Assembly (NCBI GenBank): GCA_016792845.1
Contig: JAEUKH010000003.1
Coordinates: forward strand, 1-64,000
Source: Myxococcales bacterium
GTDB taxonomy: Bacteria > Myxococcota_A > Polyangia > Polyangiales > Ga0077539
Direction of reading: 5' to 3'
DNA: 64,000 nucleotides
The position numbers were made by a program, and so were the translations under genes. Of the stretch, positions 52,134 to 60,060 are shown piece after piece (position 1 is the stretch's first letter; every line of letters begins with the position of its first letter). The notes beneath the pieces were generated by a model. That model was not told the origin of the DNA. It made no database searches and saw only the letters and a program-made list of their open reading frames with translations.

Positions 52134-52226
52134 CGCCGTCGCCTGCGGTCGCCACCCTGACGCCCCGCGCGAGGGCGCCGGGGTAGACCGCAGGGCCCGT
52201 GCTGAAGTACTCAGCTCGGGCGCACC

Positions 52227-53051
52227 ATGGACACCGCCCTCGCAGCCTCGCTCTCGCCCCTCATCGACGCGGCCTTTGAAGACCGCGCGCTGCTCTCGCA
52301 GCCCCTCTACCGCGACGCCGTCGAGGCGACCCTCGCCGCCCTCGACGCCGGGCAGCTCAGGGTGGCCTCCCGGGAGACCGAGGGGTGGGTCGTCCATGCT
52401 TGGGCCAAGCGCGCGATTTTAATGTATTTTTCTCTGCGTGGCATGGAGCCTTCGAGCGCCGGGCCGTTGCAGTTTCAAGACAAGATCCCGATCAAGACGC
52501 CGCCCCCCGGGGTGCGCGTGGTGCCGCCCGGCGCGGTGCGGTACGGGGCCTACGTGGCGCCGGGCGCGATCGTGATGCCGGGCTACGTCAACATCGGCGC
52601 GTGGGTCGACGCGGGCTCGATGGTCGACACCTGGGCCACGGTGGGCTCGTGCGCGCAGATCGGTCGCGACGTTCACCTCGCGGGGGGCGTCGGGATCGGC
52701 GGGGTGCTCGAGCCCCCTGGGGCGCGGCCGGTGATCATCGAAGACGGCGTGTTCGTGGGCTCTCGGGTGATCGTGGTCGAGGGCGTTCTGGTCGAGCAAG
52801 AGGCCGTGCTCGGCGCGGGGGTGGTGCTCACCGCGAGCACGACCCTCGTCGACGTCACGGGCCCTGAGCCCGTTGAGTTCAAGGGGCGGGTGCCGGCGCG
52901 CAGCGTGGTCATCCCCGGGATGCGCCCGAAGCGCTTCGCGGCGGGCGAATTCATGGTGCCGTGCGCGCTGATCATCGGCCGCCGCAGCGAGAGCACCAAC
53001 CGAAAGGTGTCGCTCGAGAACGCGCTGCGCGAGCACAACGTCGCGGTCTGA
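52227..53051 (+). CDS. dapD: Tetrahydrodipicolinate N-succinyltransferase
   Basis: 274 residues, full length for DapD. Catalyses succinylation of tetrahydrodipicolinate in lysine and diaminopimelate synthesis. Helical N-domain followed by the left-handed beta-helix of hexapeptide repeats: GAWVDAGSMVDTWATVGSCAQIG, HLAGGVGIGGVLEPPGA, IIEDGVFVGSRVIVVEG. C-terminal IIGRRSESTNRKVSLE is typical. dapE starts 10 bp later. Confidence 0.95.
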   Translation: MDTALAASLSPLIDAAFEDRALLSQPLYRDAVEATLAALDAGQLRVASRETEGWVVHAWAKRAILMYFSLRGMEPSSAGPLQFQDKIPIKTPPPGVRVVPPGAVRYGAYVAPGAIVMPGYVNIGAWVDAGSMVDTWATVGSCAQIGRDVHLAGGVGIGGVLEPPGARPVIIEDGVFVGSRVIVVEGVLVEQEAVLGAGVVLTASTTLVDVTGPEPVEFKGRVPARSVVIPGMRPKRFAAGEFMVPCALIIGRRSESTNRKVSLENALREHNVAV

Positions 53052-53061
53052 GCGAGGCGCC

Positions 53062-54144
53062 ATGGAGACCACCACCGCGCTCGAAGCCACCCTCCTCTCG
53101 CTCTGCGCGATCGCGTCGCCGACGGGCGAAGAGGGGCCGCTCTGTGATTACGTCGAGACCCTGCTCGTCGAGCGCCTCGGGCGCGACGCCGTAGCCCGCG
53201 ACGGGCACTCGCTGGTGGTGACGCCGCCGGCGCCCGAGGGGCTGCCGCGGGTGGCCCTGGCGGGGCATTTCGACGTCGTGCGCACCGTTCACGAGGGCCC
53301 AGCCCGCATCGAGGGCACGCGGCTCTATGGGGCCGGCGCGGCCGACATGAAGTCGGGGCTCGCGGTGATGCTCCACCTGATCGACGACCTCGCCGCAGGG
53401 CGCACGCCGCGGTACGCGCCGACCTTTGTGTTCTATGAGCGCGAAGAGGGGCCGTACCTTGAGAACCGGCTCGGCGATGTGATCGCGCACTTTCCGGCGC
53501 TCAAAGAGGTCGACCTCGCGGTGTGCCTTGAGCCGAGCTCGAACGGGCTCCAGCTCGGATGCATGGGGAGCCTCCATGCGCGGGTGCATTTTCGCGGTCG
53601 AACGGCCCACAGCGCGCGGCCCTGGCAGGGCGAGAACGCGATTCACAAGGCGGGCGCGTTTCTGACCAAGATGGGCGCCCTCGGGCCCCGCGAGGTCGTG
53701 CGCGATGCGATGACCTACCGCGAGGTCATGAGCGTCACCTTGGCCGAAGGGGGCCGCGGTCGAAACATCATCCCCGATGTCTTCACCCTCAACGTGAACG
53801 CGCGCTTCGCGCCGGGGCGCACCCCCGAAGACGCCGAGGCCGAGCTCGTCGCCCTGGTGGCCGGAGAGGCCGACGTCGAGGTCTTTGACCGTTCGCCCTC
53901 GGCGCCGCCGCATCGCGCGCACCCCTTGGTCGAGGCGCTCGTCGCCGCAGGGGTCACCAGCGTCGAGCCCAAGCAAGCGTGGACCGACGTGGCGCGCTTC
54001 GCCAGCGTCGGCGTCGCCGCGGTCAACCTCGGCCCGGGCACGCAATCACAAGCCCATCAACGCAACGAATGGACCGACCGCGAGAGCCTCGCCGCGGGCC
54101 TCGTCGTCTTTCGTCGTTGGCTCTTCGAGACCGAGCCCCGGTGA
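53062..54144 (+). CDS. dapE: Succinyl-diaminopimelate desuccinylase (M20 peptidase family)
   Basis: 360 residues. Metal ligands: His and Asp in LAGHFDVV, Asp in GAADMKSGLAVM, the Glu pair in FYEREEGPY, Glu in VCLEPSSNGLQ and a His near the C-terminus (SQAHQRNEWTDRESL). Follows dapD by 10 bp, which supports the DapE assignment over other M20 amidohydrolases, and the next gene starts inside its stop codon (GTGA). Confidence 0.9.
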   Translation: METTTALEATLLSLCAIASPTGEEGPLCDYVETLLVERLGRDAVARDGHSLVVTPPAPEGLPRVALAGHFDVVRTVHEGPARIEGTRLYGAGAADMKSGLAVMLHLIDDLAAGRTPRYAPTFVFYEREEGPYLENRLGDVIAHFPALKEVDLAVCLEPSSNGLQLGCMGSLHARVHFRGRTAHSARPWQGENAIHKAGAFLTKMGALGPREVVRDAMTYREVMSVTLAEGGRGRNIIPDVFTLNVNARFAPGRTPEDAEAELVALVAGEADVEVFDRSPSAPPHRAHPLVEALVAAGVTSVEPKQAWTDVARFASVGVAAVNLGPGTQSQAHQRNEWTDRESLAAGLVVFRRWLFETEPR

Positions 54145-54659
54145 GCGCGCTCGGGGTGTGGCTCCGCGGCGCCGTGGGCTTCGGCGTCGTGGCCGTCTTC
54201 GTCGCGGCGTGGTGGCTCGACGCGCGCCCCGCGACCCACCCGTGGGCCCACCTCAGGCGCTTCACCCTGCTCGCCCAGATCGCCTCGCTGCTCGGCGCCG
54301 TTTGGGCGCTCCGCCCGGGGCCCGGCACCCTCGACGACCCCTCAGCCTTCGACGCCGCAATCGGCCACGGGACGCCCGTCTTGCTCGACATCTACAGCCA
54401 AGACTGCGGCCCCTGCCTCCTCGCGCGCCCCGCCGTCGACGCCCTCGAACAAGAGACCCGCGGTCGGCTCCGGGTGCTGCGGGTCGACACCGCGAGCCCC
54501 GCGGCCGCCCTCGTGCAGGCGCGCTACGGGTTCAGGGTCACGCCGACCTACGTCTTGGTCGACGCCGCGGGCCGCGAGGTCTGGCGCAAGCGCGGCGGCG
54601 GCCCCGACCGAGACGCCATCGTCGCGCGGCTCGCGACCCTCTCCGCCGCGCCGCGATGA
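54141..54659 (+). CDS. Membrane-anchored thioredoxin-like protein
   Basis: 172 residues from GTG 54141, overlapping the dapE stop. Two N-terminal hydrophobic stretches (GAVGFGVVAVFVAAWWL, about 8-25; LLAQIASLLGAVWAL, about 42-56), then a thioredoxin fold from about 65 with Cys89-Gly-Pro-Cys92 in SQDCGPCLLARPAVDAL and the cis-Pro motif VTPTYVLVD. Orientation of the domain is not certain: the charge pattern allows either side of the membrane. A link to lysine synthesis is not obvious; it may simply be co-transcribed. Confidence 0.82.
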   Translation: MSALGVWLRGAVGFGVVAVFVAAWWLDARPATHPWAHLRRFTLLAQIASLLGAVWALRPGPGTLDDPSAFDAAIGHGTPVLLDIYSQDCGPCLLARPAVDALEQETRGRLRVLRVDTASPAAALVQARYGFRVTPTYVLVDAAGREVWRKRGGGPDRDAIVARLATLSAAPR

Positions 54660-54725
54660 GCGCCGTCGAGACGCCGAGCGACTGGCGCCCGCGGGCGCAA
54701 GCGTGTAACCCCCCGGCCGAGTCTC

Positions 54726-55916
54726 ATGCCACGCGCTTCGTGCCTCCGATGTCGACGCCCTGAGGGCTTCTGTTTTTGCGCCGATGTGCCTGTGATCGCG
54801 TCGCAGACCCGGGTGATCCTCTTGCAGCATCCGCGCGAGCGCGACGTGGCCATCGGCACCGCGCGCATGGCGTCGCTGTGCTTGCCCAACAGCGAGCTCC
54901 TCGTCGGCTTCGACTGGGAGCGCTCGGCCACCCTCGACCGCGCCCTCTCAGACCCCGCGCGCCGGGCCGTGCTGCTCTACCCGGGCGAAGGCGCTTCGAA
55001 CGTGCTCGACGCGCCGCCCGAGGGGCCCGTCACCCTCGTCGTCGTCGACGGCACCTGGAGCCTCACCAAGAAGCTCATCAAGCACAACCCGCGCCTCGCG
55101 GCGCTCCCGCGGGTGGCCTTTCGGCCGCCGAACCCGAGCGAGTACCGCATCCGTCGCGAGCCCGGCGTCGACTGCGTGTCGACCCTCGAAGCGCTCGTGC
55201 ATGTGCTCGGCGCCCTCGAAGGCGACGCCGCGCGCTTTCGCCCGATGCTCGCGCCCTTTCGCACGATGATCGACCGACAGATCGCCTGCGAGGCCGCGCG
55301 TCCGAGCCCGCGCTCGCGCTTCGGTCGCACCCCCGGCGCGCCGCGCCCCGAGCCCGCTCCGCCCCTCACGAAGGCCACCCAAGGCCTCGTGCTCGTGGCC
55401 GCCGAGGCCAACGCGTGGCCGTCGCGCAAGGAGGGGCCGCAGCACCCGCACGAGCTCGTCCATTGGGTGGCCTGTCGCCTCGATGACGGGGCCGTGTTCG
55501 AGCGCTTCGTCAGACCCCGCGCGCCCCTCGCGCCGGCCACCCTCTCGCAGACCGAGCTCACCGAAGCCCAGCTCGACCAAGGCGTCACCGTCGAGGCCTT
55601 CTGGCAAGCGTTCATGGCCTTCGTGCCCCCCGGCGGCACCCTCGCGAGCTGGGGCGATTACCCCAGCACCCTGCTCGCCAACGCGGGCCTCACGAGCCCG
55701 ACGCCCTGGCGCGATCTGCGAAAGCTCTGCCGCACCATCGAGAAAGACAAGGTCGGCACCGCCGCCGCGTACCTCGCGCGAAAGGGCCTCGACGCGCCTC
55801 AGGCCCCCATCGGGCACGGCCGCTCAGGTCGCCGCCTCGCCGAAGTCAACGCCGTCACCGCGTGGCTGAGCCGCGCGGCCGATGTTGACAGTGTTCACAT
55901 CGCGCGCCCGCAGTGA
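54726..55916 (+). CDS. DTW-domain protein fused to a degenerate exonuclease-like domain
   Basis: 396 residues. N-terminal half (1-200) is a DTW domain, the family of tRNA-uridine aminocarboxypropyltransferases: Cys-rich start CLRCRRPEGFCFCAD, VVVDGTWSLTKKLI containing the D-x-T-W motif, and FRPPNPSEYRIRREPG. Residues about 215-385 look like an ERI1/KapD-type DEDDh 3'-5' exonuclease: EANAWPS, ELVHWVACRLDD, FVRPRAPLAP, LSQTELTEAQLDQGVTVE, ASWGDYPS with Asp311. The first catalytic Asp of the D-x-E motif is Ala225 (Glu227 kept), and the motif III His region lacks the usual Asp, so nuclease activity is doubtful. 66-bp gap after the thioredoxin gene. Confidence 0.82.
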   Translation: MPRASCLRCRRPEGFCFCADVPVIASQTRVILLQHPRERDVAIGTARMASLCLPNSELLVGFDWERSATLDRALSDPARRAVLLYPGEGASNVLDAPPEGPVTLVVVDGTWSLTKKLIKHNPRLAALPRVAFRPPNPSEYRIRREPGVDCVSTLEALVHVLGALEGDAARFRPMLAPFRTMIDRQIACEAARPSPRSRFGRTPGAPRPEPAPPLTKATQGLVLVAAEANAWPSRKEGPQHPHELVHWVACRLDDGAVFERFVRPRAPLAPATLSQTELTEAQLDQGVTVEAFWQAFMAFVPPGGTLASWGDYPSTLLANAGLTSPTPWRDLRKLCRTIEKDKVGTAAAYLARKGLDAPQAPIGHGRSGRRLAEVNAVTAWLSRAADVDSVHIARPQ

Positions 55917-55944
55917 CCGCTGCAATGTGAACAGTGTCAACATC
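55881..55944. terminator. 20-bp inverted repeat between convergent genes, built from the dispersed palindrome
   Basis: GATGTTGACAGTGTTCACAT (55881-55900) is repeated in inverse at 55925-55944 with one mismatch, loop 24 nt. One arm lies in the last codons of the DTW gene, the other overlaps the stop of the converging gene. Position and strength suit a bidirectional terminator. Each arm is itself a near-palindrome of the GTTGAC/GTCAAC family. Confidence 0.6.
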
Positions 55945-56572
55945 ACCGCGCGCCCGCGTCGGCGCAGGCCGTGACGGGCACGCAAGGCCCCCAGCACTGC
56001 CCGACCACGGGCGAGATGGCGCCCTCGGGGCAGCGCGGGCGGACGGCGTTGCAGAGCGCGTGGCTCGGGTCACAGTCCCACCCTGTACAGCAGTCGACGG
56101 GCAGGGGTTGGTCGCTGGGGCCGACGCAGTGTTGCCGCGTCCGGTCGAAGTGAGCGCCCTCGCAGCGCGGGCCGTTGTCGGGGGGCGCCCCGGCGTCGAG
56201 GCTCGTACACGCGCCGCGGGCCGCGAAGGGCTGTCCGACCGCGGCGGGGCAGTCTTCGAAGCTCTGCCCGTCGCAGCCGCAGTAGGTGGCCACCGCGGCG
56301 CAGTCGGTGAGCGGCGCGCAGCGACCCGCGAGGCCGCATCCGGGCGCGGAGTACACACACTGCTGGTTGGCGTTGCAGTCGCGCGCCGTGCGGCACCCGT
56401 CGGCGTCGAGGGGCGCGGCGGCGTCGGCCGATGCGCGCGCGTCGAGGGCGGCGGCGTCGACCTGTTGCGACGACGCGTCGACGGCGCCATCCGCGGCGTC
56501 GTCGGGCACCGCCAGCGAGGTGCCCGAGCAGCCGAGGGCGGTCACAAAGAGCGAAGCAAGAAGTCGTGACAT
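55943..56572 (-). CDS. Cys-rich lipoprotein
   Basis: 209 residues. Start at 56572 gives MSRLLASLFVTALGC with lipobox TALGC, an Asp/Ala linker (DAADGAVDASSQQVDAAALDARAS), then Cys-rich segments: CRTARDCNANQQCVYSAPGC, CAPLTDCAAVATYCGCDGQ, and a DCCTGWDCDPSHALC core. The domain resembles Cys-rich units of secreted myxobacterial proteins; no catalytic motif is seen. Convergent with the DTW gene and divergent from 56729 with 156 bp between starts. Confidence 0.75.
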   Translation of the reverse strand: MSRLLASLFVTALGCSGTSLAVPDDAADGAVDASSQQVDAAALDARASADAAAPLDADGCRTARDCNANQQCVYSAPGCGLAGRCAPLTDCAAVATYCGCDGQSFEDCPAAVGQPFAARGACTSLDAGAPPDNGPRCEGAHFDRTRQHCVGPSDQPLPVDCCTGWDCDPSHALCNAVRPRCPEGAISPVVGQCWGPCVPVTACADAGAR

Positions 56573-56728
56573 GGGGTGAAGGCTCCGTCTGCGAAGTGTG
56601 CCGAGACAGTGCCACAGGTTGCCCCCGGGTGGGCACCCTGTGACGGCGATGACACGCGCGTTTCGGCTGTGAAACAAGGGTTCGCGCGCGCTTGCGGGGC
56701 GCTCGCAGGCCGTGCCAAAGCGCCCCCC

Positions 56729-58174
56729 GTGTGCCGTCTCTGGGTCACCTGGTTGTGGGTCGCGATGTTGGGCGCGTGCGTCGGGCCCCACGACCCGCGG
56801 GCCGCGCTGGTCGCGGCGACGCTCGTGCGGGCAGACCAGGCCCTCTTGCGCGGCCGCCCTTCGCTCATGGCCGCGCGGTACGCCGCGATGGGGCAGTCGG
56901 CCTTCGCGTTCTACCGCGGCACGATCAGCGTCTGGAGGCGCGACTGGCGCGACGCCACGCTCGGGTTGAGCGCGTCGCGGTTCGGCCTCGATCACCCCAT
57001 GCCGCTCGGGGCGGGCGACCCGCACCCTGAGAATTTTGGCCTGCTCGACCCGGGCGAGGGGCCCCTGCGCTTTGAACTCAACGACCTCGACGCGGTCGAG
57101 CGCGTGCCCTACCTGTGGGATCTCCGGCGGCTCCTGGTGGGCCTCGTCCTGGCGGTGCGCGGCGCGAACGCAGACGATGCCGCGGCGCGGTCTACGGGGC
57201 GGGCGGCCGAAGGGGCCGTCGTCGAGGCCGCGCTGGGGGCCTACCTCGCGACGCTGCGCGGGCAGGGCCCCGAGGCGGTGACCGAGGCGCCCGAGAGCCC
57301 CGTGCTGGCCGACCTCTTTCGCCGCGGTGCGCGCGATCGCGCGAGGCGGGCTGAGCTCGACGCGCTCACCGAGCTCGTCGCGGGGCGCCGGGCGCTGCGT
57401 CGCGGAGCCTTCGATCGCGAAGACCCGCAGAGCGCGCTCGCGTCGTTGCCGCCCTTCGCGCGCGCGAGCTTGCCTTCGAGCCTCGCGGCGATGCGGGCCT
57501 CGCTCTCGGCCCCGACCCCTGCCGCGTGGTGGGCGCTGCGCGACGCCGCCCGGCTGTACGGCTCAGGGGTCGCGAGCCTCGCCCGGGTGCGCGTGCTCGT
57601 GCTCTTGGAGGGGCCCTCTGAGAGCCCCGACGACGACGTCTTGCTCGAAGTGAAGGAGCTCAGCGACGCGCTGACGCCGGGCTTCGTGAGCGTCGACGTG
57701 GCGGCCACGAGCTTGCCTTCGCGCATCACCGCGGCCGCCGCGGGGGTGTGGTCGGCCCCCGGGCTCGAACGCTACTGGGGCGCCGCGACGTGGCTCGGGT
57801 TCGCCGTCCAGTGTCGCGTCGAACGGGCCTCGCAGAAGTCGGTGCGGGTGGCGCGGCTCGTCGGAGCGCTCGGTTCGGTGGCGGCCCTCGAAGCGCTCGG
57901 CGCCGACCTCGGCGCGGCCCTCGGGCGCATCCACCGCCGCGGCGAACACGACGGCCGCGTGGTCGGCGCCGCCATCGCCGCGCGCATCACCGACCCCGCG
58001 GGCTTCATCGCCGAACAGCGCGACATCGCCACCCGCTACGCCTCGCAGGTCGAGGCTGACCACGCCGCGTTCGTGCTGCAACTGCGCGCCGCGGGGCCGC
58101 GCCTCGGCTTCGCGCCCGCCACAGACTGCGCCCCAGACCCCGACCTCGCAGCGCTTGTTGGAGACGCGCCTTGA
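56729..58174 (+). CDS. DUF2252-family protein with lipoprotein signal
   Basis: 481 residues from GTG 56729, chosen because it gives a lipoprotein signal (RLWVTWLWVAMLGAC, Cys near 17); the open frame starts further upstream. The DUF2252 domain is clear: MGQSAFAFYRGT, GDPHPENFG, FELNDLDAVERVPYLWDLRRL, LLEVKELSDAL and GRIHRRGEHD. DUF2252 resembles aminoglycoside-phosphotransferase/protein-kinase folds, normally cytoplasmic, so an exported copy is unusual. Its stop overlaps the TTG start of the porin-like gene (TTGA), so the two are made together. Confidence 0.85.
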   Translation: MCRLWVTWLWVAMLGACVGPHDPRAALVAATLVRADQALLRGRPSLMAARYAAMGQSAFAFYRGTISVWRRDWRDATLGLSASRFGLDHPMPLGAGDPHPENFGLLDPGEGPLRFELNDLDAVERVPYLWDLRRLLVGLVLAVRGANADDAAARSTGRAAEGAVVEAALGAYLATLRGQGPEAVTEAPESPVLADLFRRGARDRARRAELDALTELVAGRRALRRGAFDREDPQSALASLPPFARASLPSSLAAMRASLSAPTPAAWWALRDAARLYGSGVASLARVRVLVLLEGPSESPDDDVLLEVKELSDALTPGFVSVDVAATSLPSRITAAAAGVWSAPGLERYWGAATWLGFAVQCRVERASQKSVRVARLVGALGSVAALEALGADLGAALGRIHRRGEHDGRVVGAAIAARITDPAGFIAEQRDIATRYASQVEADHAAFVLQLRAAGPRLGFAPATDCAPDPDLAALVGDAP

Positions 58175-59241
58175 GAACCCTCTGCCTCTCGCTCGCCCTC
58201 GGGCTCGCCGCGCCCGCGTTGGCCGCTCAGACCCTCGCCGCGGTGCTGCCCGGACCCTCGACGGCGGCCGCATCACAGCACGAGGCTCGCGTCGCCGCGG
58301 GGCTCGAAGTCTTCGCAAGCGCCGGGCTCCGCGTCACCAACACCGACGCCGCGGGCGCCACCACGGCGCCCCAGCTCGACCTCGGCCGGCTGCACCTCGC
58401 GGTCGACGCGCGCGGCCCCTCGCTGCACGCCCGCGCCGTCATCGAAGGCGTGCGCAGCGCGGGCGAGGGGAGCCTCGTGGGCATCGCGGGTGACGCCCTC
58501 GTGCTGCGGGCGCGCGAGGCCTATGCGGGCTTCGAGCGCGGCCCCGTCGAGCTCCGGGCGGGCATCATCGCGACGCTCACGGTGCCCGAGATCGAGGCCA
58601 CCTGGCGGCTCCGCGCGGTCGCGGCCACGCCCCTCGAAGCGTCGTCGCTCGCGGCCCCGTCTGACCTCGGGGTGAGCGCGCGGGTCGCCCTGCCGCGCCG
58701 CCTCGGGTGGGTGGGCGCGATGGTGTCAAACGGCGAGGGCTACTCGGCCCGAGAGTTCAACACCAACAAGCGCATCGAGCTCGCCGCGTCGGTTCACCCC
58801 TCGGCCCACGGGCGCCTCGCGCCGCTCGCCGTGCTCGTGAGCGCGAGCGCGGGCACCACCGGCGTCGCGGGCAGCCGCAACGATCGCGTGCACGGGGCGC
58901 TGCTCTGGCAGGGCGTCGGGCTCCGCGGCGGGGTGAGCTTCACCCACGGGTGGGGCGTCGACGACGACAGCGCGCGCCGCGCCTGGCTCGCCGAGGCCTT
59001 CGTGCGGGCGGTGTGGGCCGCGCGCTTCATCGCCGGGCTGAGGGTCTCGCGGTGGCAACGCGACACCGCCGTCGACGCCGACCGCATCACGTCGTGGGTC
59101 GCCACCGTCGGCGCCCGGCTCGACGAGGGGCTCGAGCTCTACCTCGCGATGCTCCGCGCCGTGCCCGGAGGCCGCGCGTACACCGCCCTCCCGGGCAGCG
59201 ACCACTGGGATCTCAGGCTCGTCGCGCGGGCCGTCTTCTGA
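58171..59241 (+). CDS. Outer-membrane beta-barrel (porin-like) protein
   Basis: 356 residues from TTG 58171. Cleavable signal peptide (LCLSLALGLAAPALAAQ), then alternating hydrophobic strands with aromatic girdles, for example GRLHLAVDARG, VELRAGIIATL, LGWVGAMVSNGEGYSAREFN, AARFIAGLRVSRWQRD, ending LRLVARAVF, a typical terminal beta-strand with Phe at the C-terminus. A phosphate-selective-porin-like or general barrel; no family fixed. Coupled to the DUF2252 lipoprotein by a 4-bp overlap. Confidence 0.75.
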   Translation: MRTLCLSLALGLAAPALAAQTLAAVLPGPSTAAASQHEARVAAGLEVFASAGLRVTNTDAAGATTAPQLDLGRLHLAVDARGPSLHARAVIEGVRSAGEGSLVGIAGDALVLRAREAYAGFERGPVELRAGIIATLTVPEIEATWRLRAVAATPLEASSLAAPSDLGVSARVALPRRLGWVGAMVSNGEGYSAREFNTNKRIELAASVHPSAHGRLAPLAVLVSASAGTTGVAGSRNDRVHGALLWQGVGLRGGVSFTHGWGVDDDSARRAWLAEAFVRAVWAARFIAGLRVSRWQRDTAVDADRITSWVATVGARLDEGLELYLAMLRAVPGGRAYTALPGSDHWDLRLVARAVF

Positions 59242-59272
59242 GCCCCGCAATGCCTTCATTCTGAGGTAATTT

Positions 59273-60007
59273 ATGAAACGATTCGCCCTCCTCGCGCTCT
59301 GCGCCGCGCTCGCCCTCGGATGCTCCGAACCCCGCGAGACCCTCGACCCCGACGCCGCGCCCGCGGGTGACGCGGGCAATGTGAACGATGTCAACATCGG
59401 TGACGCGGGCAATGTGAACGATGTCAACAACATCGACGCATCGACCGGAGACGCGGGCAATGTGAACGATGTCAACATCGTCGACGCGGGCCGCGACGGG
59501 GCTTCGGTTGACAGCGGCGTCGCGGTCGACGCGGGCGCCGCGCGGGTCATCATCAACGAAGTGCGCGCGAGCGGAGACGACTGGGTCGAGCTCTACAACG
59601 CCGGCACGGCGAGCGCGAACCTCGAAGGCTTCACGGTGGCCGACACCGACACCGCGGTCGACGGGGGCGCGCCGCGCGGCGCCGAGTCGCTCACCTTCCC
59701 CGCGGGCACCACCCTCGCGCCGGGCGAATACCTCGTCGTGGTGGCCGACCTCGCCGACGCGGGCGCGGGGCCGCAGACGGGCTGCCTCATGGGCGCCCTG
59801 GCGCGCTGCTTCCACGCCAATTTCGGCATCTCGGCGGGCAACGGCGAGACGGTGTACCTCGTCGCTCCGAACCGCCAGATCGTCGACCGCGCGGTGTACC
59901 CTGCCAACGCCGTCGCCGCGGGCCAGTCGCTCGGTCGGCTCCCCGACGCCGCGGGCGATTTCGCGCCCAATCGCCCAACGCCCGGCGCGCCCAACGCGGC
60001 GCCCTGA
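59273..60007 (+). CDS. Small lipoprotein with lamin-tail-like domain
   Basis: 244 residues. Lipobox LALGC, then a linker with three NVNDVN units coded by dispersed palindromes, then an LTD-like domain (about 90-240): RVIINEVRASGDDWVELYN, LEGFTVADTD, LAPGEYLVVVADL, GNGETVYLVAPN, SLGRLPDAAGDFAPNRPTPGAPN. LTD domains anchor or associate secreted and envelope proteins. Second LTD lipoprotein of the window after 7619. Confidence 0.82.
   Translation: MKRFALLALCAALALGCSEPRETLDPDAAPAGDAGNVNDVNIGDAGNVNDVNNIDASTGDAGNVNDVNIVDAGRDGASVDSGVAVDAGAARVIINEVRASGDDWVELYNAGTASANLEGFTVADTDTAVDGGAPRGAESLTFPAGTTLAPGEYLVVVADLADAGAGPQTGCLMGALARCFHANFGISAGNGETVYLVAPNRQIVDRAVYPANAVAAGQSLGRLPDAAGDFAPNRPTPGAPNAAP
59379..59479 (+). 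repeat. Three copies of the ATGTGAAC-GAT-GTCAACA element
   Basis: ATGTGAAC, GAT, GTCAACATC at 59379-59398, 59412-59429 (shortened on the right) and 59460-59479, each within GGCAATGTGAACGATGTC repeats of the linker. Same half-sites as at 55925-55944 and 5815-5837. Confidence 0.65.
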
Positions 60008-60060
60008 GCGGCCTCGCGCCGTCACCGAGCGCGTTGTCTCGGCGACCGCCCCCGTGCACG

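Noticed and set aside
47586..52397. 1603-codon open frame on the minus strand opposite the RCC1 lipoprotein
   Set aside because: It is antisense to a protein with clear repeats and signal peptide, has Ala/Arg/His-rich composition typical of shadow frames in GC-rich DNA, and no motifs.
55943..57025. 360-residue version of the Cys-rich minus-strand gene
   Set aside because: The extra N-terminus lacks a signal and overlaps the divergent DUF2252 gene; the ATG at 56572 gives a lipobox.
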